From: Stratiolaelaps scimitus
Lineage: Eukaryota; Arthropoda; Arachnida; Mesostigmata; Laelapidae
DNA: 64,000 bases
Direction: 5' to 3'
Assembly (NCBI GenBank): GCA_019614645.1
Contig: JABWDB010000004.1
Span: 12,710,001 to 12,774,000 of the forward strand
In this document: positions 11,601 through 23,361 of the stretch, piece by piece
Layout: the number at the start of each line of letters is the position of its first letter
Numbering within the stretch: the stretch's first letter is position 1
Program-made: the position numbers and the translations under genes
Notes under the pieces: generated by a model
Told to the model about the DNA's origin: nothing
What the model saw: only the letters and a program-made list of their open reading frames with translations
The model's database searches: none

Positions 11601-13841
11601 GTTCAAGTTTGATCATTTACTTCCCAAGTGTTCCTATATTTGGTAGTGCGAGTCCTGCGGCGTTGTCATGATTCCATATTGTGTTTATCCTGCCAATGAA
11701 TCGTACGTTCCTTTGGACCATTCATTTTTCGCCTGGGTAGTGGCTTATTACTCGCGCTGCAACGACGGCACTTCTTAATATCGCTCTCCTTTTTCGTATT
11801 GCAATGTGGTTGACGTATACTTACAACCGTTAATTCGGTTCCGACATCACCTTACAATAAGAATAAAGGCATCGACGCTTGTGTGTAACACACATACATA
11901 CAATTGGTTCCGGTGAGCAAAACAGCAGAGGGCGGCAATCACTTGAAATTGATGGTCGTAAAGTAGAGTTCGTTCGTTCGAAGTAGTCTCTAGTTATCGG
12001 AAGCCAGAGACCGCAGGTTCGAGCCCCGCTGCGTGACATATAACAGAGCTTAAGCAGTGTAAAATTGCAGCTCCTTTAATAAACCAATAAAACCTTTACC
12101 TTCAGCATGTAGTTGACAATGTACAACAGCCAATATTCGTGTTAACTATCAAAATGCAAGCTGAGAACGATACTAGCCACAGAGTATATACTTGCATCTC
12201 TCATGATCGTTTCGAGACAGACGAGCACAATATGGAAACTTTTGTCTTTGTTCTGCTAGTTTAGCTAGAAGATTACTCGAACAGACTCGACCCTGTGGTC
12301 GTTTAAGCTCAACGAAGATAGAGGGCAACACATTTAATTAGTGGAATTTCGCTAATACCGAGGTCACTTATCAGGACATCACAAAGCAGAGGTTTCTCTA
12401 ACCCGCTATAATTTATTGGTTTTTATTTCAGACAGCTGTGGTGATGCGATGTTAAAACTCACGGACGCCCTCAGCGGGAGTGGAATCGGTTATTCATATG
12501 ATACTGACGGCTTAAGTAAATATGTCGCCATGATAAAAAATACTTTGAAAAATTTTCCACAGCTAACAAGACTGCTCTATCCGCTGATGCTCGCGTACGG
12601 GAAGTTGGCAGAGGAGAACAAGGTCAACATAAAGTTCGAGACTCCTCAAACTGTATCCCAGTTCAACAAGACGTTACAAGATCCAATAGTCAAAGAGCGG
12701 TTGACTTCATTATACTCAAGGAATGCAGATATCATGAAATTCCTTGCGGATATCGTTGCAAAAAAAATAGGTGGTAACGTTGGCGATGACCGATTTTTAC
12801 GAGTTGCTTATTTTGTCATCCAGGATAAATGTACCAGCTTTGAGGAATGCCCGGGAATCAATAATGACATTGCACAGAGAACACCGGAGTGGGCCGCACG
12901 AGGCTCATTCTATTGTACACTTTCAAGGGCTCTATTTGTCATGAACCTCACTGTTAAAGAAACGTGGTGCGAGTCCATGGCTCGTCTCCAAGGGTCGCCT
13001 GACCTCTCAACTACATCCGTCAGCGTCATGTATTCGCCATCTTTCGTGTCTGATCTTATTTCGCAAGCTAGTTATGTGATTGAGGCGAAGCGACTCGCTG
13101 ACGACGTTTTCAAGCGAAGCCGAGCTTTTTGTGACCTTAAAGAGAACGTCACACATGTTAACAGCAGAAACGTAATCGTACCCATGGCACTCTCAGGTGC
13201 ACTTGGGTGGTTGAATGACGGGTCACCTAAACCTAAACGACTTAGTGGCTTTGCCTTGATATTGGCTAGTGCAGCATCGGTAAGAAAGGCGATCTGTAAC
13301 GAGGAGGACTATATACCAAGCATCGATTGCGAGTAAGTGAACGCGGCCAATCCGCATTGACGATACATTCAGTTGGTACCAAGTGGCAATCAAGGTAAAC
13401 TACGCTTAGTTACAATGTGATTATTGGGGCTTCTTGCTCACTCGTGTCCTTTAGAAACAGGACCGTTCAATTAAGCCTTTCCTGTTAATGAGACCGTCAA
13501 TTCGAGCTGAATTTCAATAGAACGCAGTGTCGTTTACTAACCCCTACTGTCAATTTGATTAGATCATCAATTAATGACTTTGCTATTATTGCAGACTTCG
13601 TCTATATTTGGCGTTTCTAGCATTTCTTCCTGAGCCTTCAAAAGAGGAAAAGGCCATAATTGCAAACGGTGACAAAGCGTCGCTGTATTTTACTCTGCGA
13701 GCGGCTGTACGTCGTCAACTTTCGACCGGATCAAACACTCCCTATTTTAACAACACCAAAGGATCTTCGGATAACTCGCAAAAAATCTCCAAAGCAGCAC
13801 AAGCTCTCGTCGCTCAGTGCTTGGAAAAGATCCCCAGTTGA
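5700..13841 (+). CDS. type II membrane protein with cysteine-rich ectodomain, family unknown
   Basis: Seven exons: 5700-6102, 6310-6567, 7926-8060, 8536-8670, 11264-11476, 12432-13332 and 13595-13841 (stop). All junctions are GT-AG and keep one frame (phases 1,1,1,1,1,2), giving 763 residues. Residues 1-114 are polar, rich in Ser/Thr/Lys/Glu and probably disordered; a basic patch (KPKR) precedes one hydrophobic segment at about 115-136. With no N-terminal signal peptide this suggests type II topology. Exons 2-5 (about 135-381) are cysteine-rich, with 11 Cys in exon 2. Exons 6-7 are a mostly helical region with scattered cysteines and N-x-T sequons at about 460, 553 and 620. I see no HExxH or other catalytic motif. 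It could be a surface receptor or a processed secreted protein; the Cys spacing vaguely recalls arthropod salivary disulfide proteins, but no family is claimed. Confidence 0.72.
8990..9440 (+). mobile_element. reverse-transcriptase C-terminal fragment (retroelement relic) in intron
   Basis: Inside the fourth intron of the cysteine-rich gene is GC-rich DNA that reads, with frameshifts, as the end of a retroelement polymerase. Blocks include ALDDTVQDALTTNSPI, then VSRGGGIGFGLQSKHHLA, then DRARLRAVNRAGAAMCLHAL. These resemble, from memory, the 'PVSLGGLGIRSA...LALPAFLAS' and 'SPGAGAWLHALPS' blocks downstream of the RT core in a retroelement class common in invertebrate genomes. The frames do not join, so it is dead. 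The exact element class needs a database search. Confidence 0.5.
9640..10010 (-). mobile_element. reverse-transcriptase N-terminal fragment, opposite orientation
   Basis: On the minus strand, about 9845-9900 reads GPDDLRPQHLRDLLS and, after a frameshift, about 9700-9770 reads VPAEVKPLLFGARVVALRKK. These match the opening of the same kind of reverse-transcriptase domain ('GPDGLRPQHLKDL...FGA.L.AL.KK'). It faces the plus-strand fragment at 8990-9440, so the parts are in inverted order: two insertions or one rearranged copy. Stops and shifts rule out function. Confidence 0.55.
11985..12102 (+). repeat. SINE family A
   Basis: A tRNA-like head ends in 'caggttcgagccccgctgc', whose GGTTCGAGCCC is a good RNA polymerase III B box. 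It is followed by the family tail: 'acagagcttaagcagtgta', 'cctttaataaaccaataaa' and 'cctttacc'. The copy at 18150-18282 aligns over the whole unit, including 'ctctagttatcggaagcc' before the B box. The A box is not clear. Confidence 0.7.
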
Positions 13842-14414
13842 AATGGCGTTGTATTATTGCTAATGCAGCTGTAAAAATTATCGAGAATACTCGATACTCT
13901 TTGATTCTAATTGCCAGGCGAATGAACTTCGCAGATGACTTAGATAATGTACACAGATCCAGCATGTGATGGAATTTGCGCTTGTTATTTTTTTTGTAAA
14001 TCGCAAAAATGGTTCCGTCATAGATTGAGCGTACGTTTCCCTTAACAAGTAGTGTATTCTAGGATTGGGCAAATCGAACTACCTTGTGGGTTCGTCAATG
14101 TAATGTGTCCCTATTTGTTATAACCCGTTGGGGCTATAGCAGATAGGGTTTCGGCTATAAGACATTGAATGGACGTTATCATTCTAGCGCCCTACGATTG
14201 ACATCACATGAAAGCTTTTTTAGTTATGCTATAATTAGGTCAATTTTAAATAGAAAAAAATGTCAGTTAATGAATAATTGAAATACACGTGAGGCGTAAA
14301 ACACCGTGGTTCTGTTAAGTGCAGTTGGATAGTTGGGGAAGAGGGAGTTTCTCCGTCTCTTCATTTGTCTCATCATTGCTTTTTTGTATATCACTATTTT
14401 CGGTATATGCTTGT

Positions 14415-14420
14415 AATAAA
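14415..14420 (+). terminator. candidate polyadenylation signal AATAAA
   Basis: This is the first canonical AATAAA I noticed downstream of the stop codon at 13841. If used, it gives a 3' untranslated region of about 570 bases. It is followed by an A-rich run. Assignment is by position only. Confidence 0.3.
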
Positions 14421-15761
14421 AAAAATAGATTTTTCGAGGTGTGAACACTCTCCTGTGATTCCAGCATTTACGAACGGTGGTTAGATGCCCTGCTCGTTGT
14501 TATCCATTGTTTGCTAACGTTTTTTGAACATTTTTTTGTGTTAATCCTTGTATAACTATTGATATTATCACTGCAGTGGAAAAGAGATGAAATAACGTCT
14601 TTCTCTCTATTTTGTTTCAGCCTAGCCTTATTCCAACTTGCAAACGTATGTTCTTACAAAAGCCTGTCACCGAATGTTTCTCACTGCTTCGCGAAAAGCC
14701 TCTTTAGGTCAAAGGAACATCATTTGCTTTAGAACAAACGGCACTGAATGAAATAGAAGAAAAGGAGAGAAAGACAAGGAATCTTTATACACGTCAACAA
14801 CTATCTGCTGAACCCCATAATTCTTGTGACAAACGGAGAGTATGTCGAATGTGTCAAATGCGTGTATTCAAATGAAGAATATAATTAAGGTCAATGTGCT
14901 CGATCGAAAGTGTCTAAGTGAGAATCTCCCTCTCAGCTCGCGCTTGCACTTGAACCAGTTAATTAGCGCTTGTATATAAACTGTTTAACGTATTGGCCTC
15001 CACGTTTACGGTGTTTTCACTTTGTGTGTTTGTAACAAACCATATTGGTCCTTCCTCGGGCATGATCTTGAAATCATTTGTTCTCGCTTCGAATGATTTT
15101 TGGTGGAGAATAGTCTCATTAGTACTAATAATAATAATAATACATACTAATAGTTATTATTACGATTATTATTTGAAAACAAACACATAGTGAAACATAG
15201 TGGAGACAAACAAGCATTTTTGAATTAACGCATCCTGTTCGTTCTCGTATTATTCACCCATAGCAATACAAATCTTCTATAAAATATAGCAAATCGGTTC
15301 TTAATGTTGGAGCTCAGCTCCAGCTTTTGCTAGGAAGCATGAATGAGGGGAATGATCCAACTCGGCAATTGTCAACAACGGCGTTTCCTCGTAGACAGGC
15401 AGAATGCTATCCCATACAACGGGTTAGTCCTACTATCCCAGTCCCTGAAGTCCTTCCCGATGCTGTGCATAAATAGAAGCGAAATTTCGGCAGAAATTTG
15501 CTTATAATAAAAAAGTATTTCCTTATTTCGTAGAGACCGGCAACAATCGTTAACACTATAGGCATAAATGATATCTCTGTGACAATGAACAAGTGAAATG
15601 TCGAACACCCGCTCGCCAACGTTATCCCCTCACGATGTCGATGTTATTACATATTGTATATATAATAACATAACGGTGACTGTTCGCTCTCGAATTATAA
15701 TACAACCACTAATGGTAAAATTATATGTGAACCTTTTATAGAAAACCGTTTCGTTACGTGT

Positions 15762-15792
15762 ATCTGAAATCAAGTGTGACCACCCGCTGAAC

Positions 15793-15823
<31 letters not shown>

Positions 15824-15845
15824 TCAAATGAGATTTCCGTAGTAG
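15762..15845 (+). rRNA. 28S rRNA 5'-end fragment (pseudogene)
   Basis: The segment contains 'atctgaaatcaagtgtgacc', 'acccgctgaacttaagcata' and 'tcaataagcggaggaaaaga', followed by 'aatcaaatgagatttccgta'. This is the very conserved 5' end of eukaryotic large-subunit rRNA, starting at the ITS2/28S boundary. Similarity stops abruptly after 'gtagtag', where the expected 'cggcgagcgaa' is absent. It is therefore a short dispersed fragment, not an rDNA unit. Confidence 0.85.
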
Positions 15846-16819
15846 TTCCGACTTGGGACGGCGTCAAAATATCGGTCAGTTGTGCCAATTCATACTGTTG
15901 GCTAGCCTTGATGGGTTTGGAGCACGAGTGTCCACAAGCAGTTTCTGCTTCTTCAGCGACACAGAGTATCCGTTTACTGTCAGTACATTGCGTGGCAATG
16001 CTCGTGTGTGACGTGTAATATTACGCTTTTTTTGTGGGACCTCCACTTCTCCACGAGCTCACCGCGAACGACGAAGCGGATGGATTTTCTTAGACAGATC
16101 TTTCTCACACAACTTTAGACTATATTCAAATGAATAGAACGTATTGTTTGTTCGTCGGGCGTACAAGAGGCCGTTATGCGGTCCTGCTCGCCCCACACGA
16201 GTGCTACCGGCAGTTGCACCGAGGTTGTCGCCCTCGGTCCCGGCATAAGATATGATCATATCCACGCCCCGGCACCGAAGTGTTTCCTCCCGCGGAATAC
16301 AAAAGTAGGGTAAATCCTAGATCTGAGCCTTGCATCGCCGGGCGTGCTTAGGCTGCAATATGCGTCAGGAAAACACCAGTCTAGTATGCAACAGCGAGCG
16401 TGTAGATACGCCGCATTGTGTGGCTCGTTGACCAAGCTTGCGCGATTCGCGTATACCCGTAATTGGCTTTGTTGAGTCCGCAAGGTGATGTCTACAGATC
16501 TGGGTCAACGAACGTAATACTAGTGCAGCCACGCGACTGACACTGGCCAGCATCCATTGTGTACGGTAGAACAGGCAGCCTCGGCATTCTAATTCTCTGT
16601 TTGTCGCGTGCCGCTCAAAGTCATTCCCTCGCTGTGTACACATAGGGCAGTATCAGCGTCAGCTCTCCAAAGAAGCAGCACCATGAGTTCTTCAAATCTT
16701 CAAAGAAATGATAATAAATAATTGAAATAATTTAACCACTTGAAGTTGAATGCGTCGAATTATATTGAACAAAACATGACTATCGCCTCCTCGACCTATC
16801 GTAGCTCTGCAGCTGGCAC

Positions 16820-16821
<2 letters not shown>

Positions 16822-16858
<37 letters not shown>
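16822..16858. repeat. (TA)n microsatellite
   Basis: An uninterrupted TA run of about 37 bases in intergenic DNA. Confidence 0.95.
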
Positions 16859-16861
<3 letters not shown>

Positions 16862-17439
16862 TAAATAGCATATCGTTAGACCATAATCTGGTAAACTACC
16901 TCACTGCAAACCTGCCCTTGCTCCTCCCCATACGTACAGATCTAACTCGCTTTTAGGTTTTGTATAGAAAATCGCTGAAAATTAACGCTATGTCGAGGTT
17001 TTTAAAAAATACTAACGCTCAGTTTTAGGCACTCTAGTGCTTTGTCTAGTTTTTTAAACACAGTCTACGCGGCTCCCGCTACCGAAGCAAATTCCTGCAA
17101 AGAGCATTTCATATAATTGCGTTGGTGCTGAGCAGACCCGAGTTTAATTACTGCGCTCTGTTGTTGTCAGGTTTACCATTACCCATTGTCGCATCAAGTC
17201 CTTTCTGTCGAAGTACCCTTGAACACAAGTCAATGTGTAACAGCGACTCTCATGTGACCGTGACAAGGGTCCTTCTCGAGAACTGTGGCCCTTTTTATGT
17301 CCTGCAGCATAGAATGACAGGACCGCAGATTGAACGTGATGACCTATATTAAGACGATCATGAACAGACAACTAACCCTATAGCCGGCGGCCCACAGCAA
17401 CCAAAACCACCAAAGTCGGTGGTCACTTTTCTTCTTGGG

Positions 17440-17830
17440 GTATATCTTCCCTTCCATCTGGGCAGACAGGGAACTTGTCGATCTTGCTCAGCGTCGCTGG
17501 AAGCACTTGAAACCGTTTGGGCTCACGCTCTTTTGCCTTTTGCATAGTCGGCTCCTCTTCGGTCGGGCGTTCTTATCCGTTCGAGTGCAGTGACCATGCC
17601 GACCATTGATGGCTTCAGTCGGCAGTGCCGCGAAAGTTGGAGAAGCATTGCGTACTGTCGAGCAGGCTAGACTCAGCAAATCCTGCGTTGGCTTTCCACT
17701 CACTCAGATAGTTTATCGCGATGGTGCCTCCACTTGCGGCCTTGGCGTGTCCGCTTGCTCACGCTCAATTCGTATCGCACCAGCCTCCAGAAACTGCTCG
17801 TTGTGTACTCGATAAACTCAGAGATCCGAC
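17440..17830 (-). pseudogene. possible degenerate coding fragment
   Basis: This GC-rich block on the minus strand gives stretches of protein-like sequence in shifting frames. Examples are EQFLEAGAIRIEREQADTPR near 17760-17820 and KRFQVLPATLSKIDKFPVCP near 17460-17520. Stop codons and frame changes separate them, and no splice sites join them. I do not recognise the source. It may be a processed pseudogene or transposon remnant, or chance composition. Confidence 0.2.
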
Positions 17831-18149
17831 CGAAAATGGCCGTATGCACATTTTTTGATCTATTAATACGTAATAATAGGGACGAAACCCTTATATGTAA
17901 ATACGTGTATAATAGTACGATCTCACCTATAATTGTTGCTTGCGATATTCGTATTGGATTCAAGTGTCGGGATAGGTTCTGATGTATGATTGTAGATAAC
18001 TAGTTAGAAGAAGGCAGCACAAAGACTCGAGAGGCGTTCGGGTGTTCTCATCCAACTCAATTTGCCAGTGTGCTTGCTGTAGTATGTAACTGCCGTTAAT
18101 TTTATTTTCGCATGCGTGTATTGCTGCGGACACGCGACGATATATGCTT

Positions 18150-18282
18150 GGACGGCTAAATCGGCTAAGTCTCTAGTTATCGGAAGCCGACGACCGGAGG
18201 TTCGACCCCGCTGCATGACATATAAGAAAGCTTAAGCATTGTAAAATTGCAGTTCCTTTAATAAACCAATAAACCTTTACCT
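18150..18282 (+). repeat. SINE family A
   Basis: This aligns with the copy at 11985-12102. It has 'ctctagttatcggaagcc', a B box variant in 'ggaggttcgaccccgctgc', 'gcttaagcattgtaaaattg' and the tail 'cctttaataaaccaataaac'. A possible A box region precedes it around 18150-18170 (ggacggctaaatcggctaag). Confidence 0.7.
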
Positions 18283-19332
18283 ATTCCCTGGTAAGCGTAC
18301 AATGGACAACAGCGCAAATAAGAAATCCATCAAAACAAGATAAAAATATAATAATAGAAAAAAAAGCTACCATTGTGCTTCTGAAAGTACACACTACCAT
18401 GATAAAATGGCATCCCGGTGATGTGAAACCAATCCATTGCTGGGTTGAGATCGTATACGACAACCATCACTTTAGAGCATAATAAAGAAAACCTGACGCC
18501 AGGCCAACGGTCAAACCACGATCAATCTCAGACAAGTGATATTGATTGTTTCTTCCGCGCCCTTGACATCATACTGGTATCTAGACATGTATATACTACT
18601 GTCCAAACGCGCACGATTAATATACGTTGTTTTTGTTGACGATTCATTTGTCTACGGCGTACTTTTCATGCGGTTACGATTGGGGGGTGCACGTATTTTT
18701 ATTAGTTAAACTATAAAGGCTTACGTCGTTGAAAACATCATCTATAGATTCGAAGTGGTAAAACATTACAATGCAATCTGAATAACACAATGTCGGCATA
18801 GTCTCATCTCAAAGTAATTCTATATCTCGTCTCATAATGTTTCAGTTATCCATCATTCGGCTCTCGATATACCACGAACACAATTTTTTTTCAACGTCGT
18901 AACAAGTCATCGGATTGCCAATGACGATTTTTTCGTTCTGAGATGCCTCGAAGGTGGTAGCAGAGACTTTGTGCTACTACTAGTACATCTTAGATATTTT
19001 CCCCGTAAACGGCATTACGCATGAGCTCTCTCGACAACGGGATGCCTTCGAGGGTATATTTCAAGTGTACTCATTGCCCCATTTGCTGAAGCCTACCTTG
19101 AAAGGCCACACCTGATGGCGAATTGGCTGCCTGGTCAGTCAAGCGTTCAATTTGCTTGGACTAGAAATCTATCTTTAGATATGACGTGGAATGGTGGCCT
19201 ATCAATGAGATAAGTGAGATATGATCTGAGGTGAGATCTAGGTGAGATATGACGTGGTCGGCAGCCTTTGCGCAGTAGACTGGTAGACCTCACTAATAGA
19301 TTAAAGAGCAAATACCTTTTTTTTTTATTTAT

Positions 19333-19512
19333 CCGCGCTGACTCTCAGCTAACATTTAACATCCACGATACTGCTTCCGGCATTGCTTCATACGACGGAC
19401 AACCCCTTTAAATGTAAATGTGCAACGGTGGGGATCGAACCCGTGCACCTACGTCCGTCTCCTCCGATTGCAAGGCGCACACGAATGCATCACCAGGCCT
19501 CCCCGCGGCTCG
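19333..19512 (-). repeat. SINE family B
   Basis: Read on the minus strand, it has a tRNA-like head with 'gcgccttgcaatcggagg' and a strong B box, 'gggttcgatcccc'. Then come 'gttgcacatttacatttaaa', 'gaagcaatgccggaagcagt' and a 3' end of 'ttaaatgttagctgagagtc'. Copies in this window lie near 24228, 31050, 57040 and 61065. The shared unit with Pol III-like boxes supports a tRNA-derived SINE. Confidence 0.7.
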
Positions 19513-20233
19513 ACGACTAAGCGAATATCTGTCTTATGCCAACGTTCAGTGAAAGGTCGCGTAAAACGGTTTCCTGCTCACCGTCAATAGTTTTTGTAAA
19601 ACCAAGGGAAAGATGAGTATGAGCGATCTCAGCTGGACTCCCGGGGTAGAGCGAAGCGGGATAGGTGCGGGCCATTTTCTCTCACCCCGTTACGAATTCA
19701 AATGAGTCATTCACCTATGCACTACGTCCTTAACGAATATACTGCACCGTATGGTACGGCGTCACATCCGAGTACCCGAAGTGTCCTGCTCAACCACAAA
19801 AACTAGGGGTGAGCATGCGATAGTCCCATGTCTATAGGCGACAATTTTATGGCAGAGACAACAACATGCATTTAGTCTACAGTGTTAGGTGTATTAAGTA
19901 CATCTTCAGTTATTTGTCCTCAAAGTATCCTAGGATAAAAAGCCAACATATAAAAGTATTTTCTATAACAACAGAATTGATCTTTTTTCAACTGCGAAGT
20001 GACATACAACAATACTGCCACATCGTTATTCACATAACAGTGGATAGAGTACACAGATAGAGCTTCACCTGTCCAACAACTCCGAGGTTGTCTCGTGCCC
20101 ATTTGCACCGGTCACTAACTCACCCGTTCAATACCTACAAAGTATTCTTATGTAGCTAGACCTGCCTATAATAGAAGGTGGAACACGGAGCAGATCGCTG
20201 GCAACCCGCCGCGTGCCGCATGAGATGAAACGC

Positions 20234-20256
20234 TATCGCATATGATATATGCGATA
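20234..20256. repeat. short palindrome
   Basis: Arms of 10 bases (tatcgcatat and its exact complement) flank a three-base centre. Function unknown. Confidence 0.6.
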
Positions 20257-23200
20257 TCTAGTAACCGGATGCAGGAAAGAGGTGCGCAGGAGAGTTATGG
20301 CTGGCCTCTGGCAACGCTCATCTTCAAGTGTAGATAGTTCTTCTTTCCATCCTTGGAGGTGTCGTCTGTGTGTCTAACGCTATTTAGTGCTGGTGCTATG
20401 CTCGGGTGACTCCGTATCAGCATTCGAAGACTAGAGACCCTGATATACGTTTTGCCAGAAGGAGAACTCGATTTAGTAGTATCCGACAGCAGCGTCCTAT
20501 GTTGGGTTAGCATCAGAATCGTCGTCCGTTTCCGAGAATGCTGAGATAGCTACAAAAAATCAACGGGAAATGGGAAGACGTCATGGTCCTGGGCCGAACT
20601 GGTGTATCAAAGGCATTTCTAAGTGCTAGATATTCACATTCGTTCTACCTCGTATACTGCCAGTCTCAATGAAGACTGAAGAAAAATATAGATTGGCATA
20701 CTTGCATCCACACCCTTTCTAAGTGCACTGGGCACAAAGTCCTTTCGAGAAGAACGAAGGTCACTGGAACATATGAAGGGCGGATTCTACAAAGAACAGA
20801 GGAAGCCAATTACTCGATATGCAAATATTATACAATGTGGTGAAATCCTACCAAGTCTCGAACAAAGAGTCAATCGTAAGCTGGGAAGAGGTCAAGACCT
20901 GCTGTCAATGACCGAACCGTGGTAGTGTATTTCGGCGAGAGACGACGTTAGTTCTCTGCTAATTAACATAGTCCAATAGTTTAGCGACCTTTCAGGGTCG
21001 GCGTACAGCACAGCGTCACGAAAGAAGTATCATTCCTCTGATCCCTCCGAGCACTTACTAGGCAATGAAAAAAAAAGAATCTGGCGTTAACGGAGCTCCT
21101 TCAATAACAAAGTCAGAAGTTCATAATCGATGATATCACATAACACCGCCACATCATATTTCGAACCAAACTTTAAAACTAATGCTATGAATCCCGTCGC
21201 TTTGCTTGATATTCCGATATCTGTTACCTGGATCATATTTCGCTTCACTTAGAGGCTGACTCATTATCAATTTGCAACATCCCCATGGTTGATACACTGC
21301 ACCAATTAGATGGGGTCGCCTTAGCCGCATAGAGGTTCAACCATATAATTTATCCCGGCTGAACTTGGCAGTGCGCCTCGTTCCTAAACGCGTACAGGGT
21401 TGTACACTAGGCTCTCGACCAAGGTCATACAAGACTACGAGTGGATCAGACTGACATTCAAGGACAACCAATGGCTTCCGGTTGAGCATATATGCATCGC
21501 AGTGGGAATTGGTATACGATCGCGTGGCCAAAATATGGCCCTCAATTTGCCGACTAATATTTTCAGATATTTTACATAAACTTCGATTACAATGCATAAA
21601 GTATAAAACAAATATTAGTACTTCAGTGTGCTACCATAGGCGAAAGCAACGAGGAAATAGCTATTAGAAAAGCCGATCCACGTGTGTGACCTTGAGATGT
21701 TGAAAAGTCATGCAATATCAAATTGGTGATTAGATAGAATCCATTGTGCCTCGCAAGAGCGGCCCACCACCCGCAGCAAAATAGGGCCTGAAACGTATAA
21801 GCGTTCCGACATCAAGCGCACTGCCCGCAGGTATCATTCTGTAGGCCCCGGGGGCCTTAGTCACTCCGGGTTCTCCCCAATGACTCAGAGATCCGTTCCT
21901 ACCCATTATAAGTGTCAGCCTCCATCGGGGGCGCGGCCACAGCGCTGTCGGAGTTCAGTCAGGACGGATGTGTGCACTCAGGATCGTCATAGAGCCTTCG
22001 TTATTACGGTCCATGCCGTTAAGGGTGTGTGTAGTGCTGTTCCGACTACTTGCATAAGAGCATTGAACGAAAAGTGATCCGTTGATTGTGCCACTCGGAG
22101 TTCTTCGGAATACTGCTTACGATCGTTGGAGTAACTTACTTTCGTTCGGTTAAACGTCAGTTAGTTGTCATAGACAAAAAGGTATTTTAGGTTGTGACAC
22201 GGAACCATAAAGGAGCGTTGCCAAACGGGATACACGTTTATATGTGGTGGTTCAGTGGCGCCGAGGAGGACGTCAAGTGGTAGGCGATGCTTCACCATTG
22301 AAATTCTTTCGACAGTGACCGTCACCCTTGCTCGAGGCTAAATAGATTTTTGCAAAGAAATGTACTCTGACAAAGATGATTTCTAGTGGTGACGCTCGCT
22401 CCCCAATCGTTTCGTGTAGGCGTTATTGTCTCAGAAAAAACAGACGTGGCGTGTGTGCGTTGGTCTACAAGCAGCACGCTTGGATCCAAAGACGTACGCC
22501 ACAGTAACAAAAAGGGACATGATTGTCTTTGAAGTGCTACCCTTCTCTGCTTAAACTCAGGCTCATCGGCTTGTGATGTGAGGTTTCGAAAAGTGTTCTA
22601 TAATAGTCGAAAACGTCCTGAGAGTGCGAAGACCACACCTGTAGATCGTACATCCGGTACATATACAGGATGTTCGAAAACGTCGAACACGTTAACAAAA
22701 AGGCGAAACGCTATGAGAGTGCCCATTTGAGCAATAAGCATTGTGTGTGAAAGTTGGGTTGTGAAGATTTTTGAACGGCATAGGGCTGTTTAGATTTTCG
22801 AATATTTACTATTTCTACGGCACATTCTTATGGCGTGCATATTGCATGGGAACGCTGCAAACTGATGTGTGCGTTGGTTCAGCTACATCACTATTTCCTG
22901 CGAATTGCGGTGTTAGAAATATGGACTAAATCTGTATGCTCAATATGGCTTCACAGTTTCCGAGTCTCGACGTATGTAAATATAACTGATATAATAAGTA
23001 TAGCTGACTCAACAGATGTGTGTACACCATCTAAACCTTTCCACCTAAGTTGACTTGATTACTTTCTCGAGAAGCGAACTTTGTCAGGTTCCTGATGTCC
23101 TAATTCCGTAAGACATTGATTCGATTTACTACCCATAAAGTCGTTGTTTAACATCACAGCCAAAACCCGGTCCCATAGACCTTGTCGTTTGCGCCGCGTA

Positions 23201-23361
23201 TAGTTAAGTGCACCATCTAATTTCAAGTTAATACACTACCGACAATGGAAAATTCGAGATAGACCTATGTGTAGAATTGCGGCACAAACTCACACCGACG
23301 TATTTTCAGCAAGGTCGAGAAAGCGAATCGAATATCCCCTTCTTAGACCTACCACTGATTC

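Larger units (their letters stand above)
13842..23361. other. long gene-free stretch
   Basis: No exon with both splice sites and protein-like content is supported here. Identified contents are a polyadenylation signal near 14415, a 28S rRNA fragment at 15762, a (TA)n run at 16822, two SINEs (18150 and 19333) and a palindrome at 20234. GC-rich islands at 16050-16640, 17400-17830, 19500-19700 and 21720-22070 contain only broken frames and may be old transposon or rDNA-spacer pieces. I looked here for a missing first SH3 exon of the downstream NCK gene and did not find one. Confidence 0.55.

Noticed and set aside
14993..15190. SNDFWWRIV motif considered as the missing NCK SH3-1 core
   Set aside because: The surrounding residues lack the ALYDY and GxxPxNY blocks and the frame runs into poly-Ile; a chance match.
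22660..22760. 'acaggatgttcgaaaacgtc' as a possible transposon terminus
   Set aside because: No inverted partner and no transposase-like frame were found nearby.
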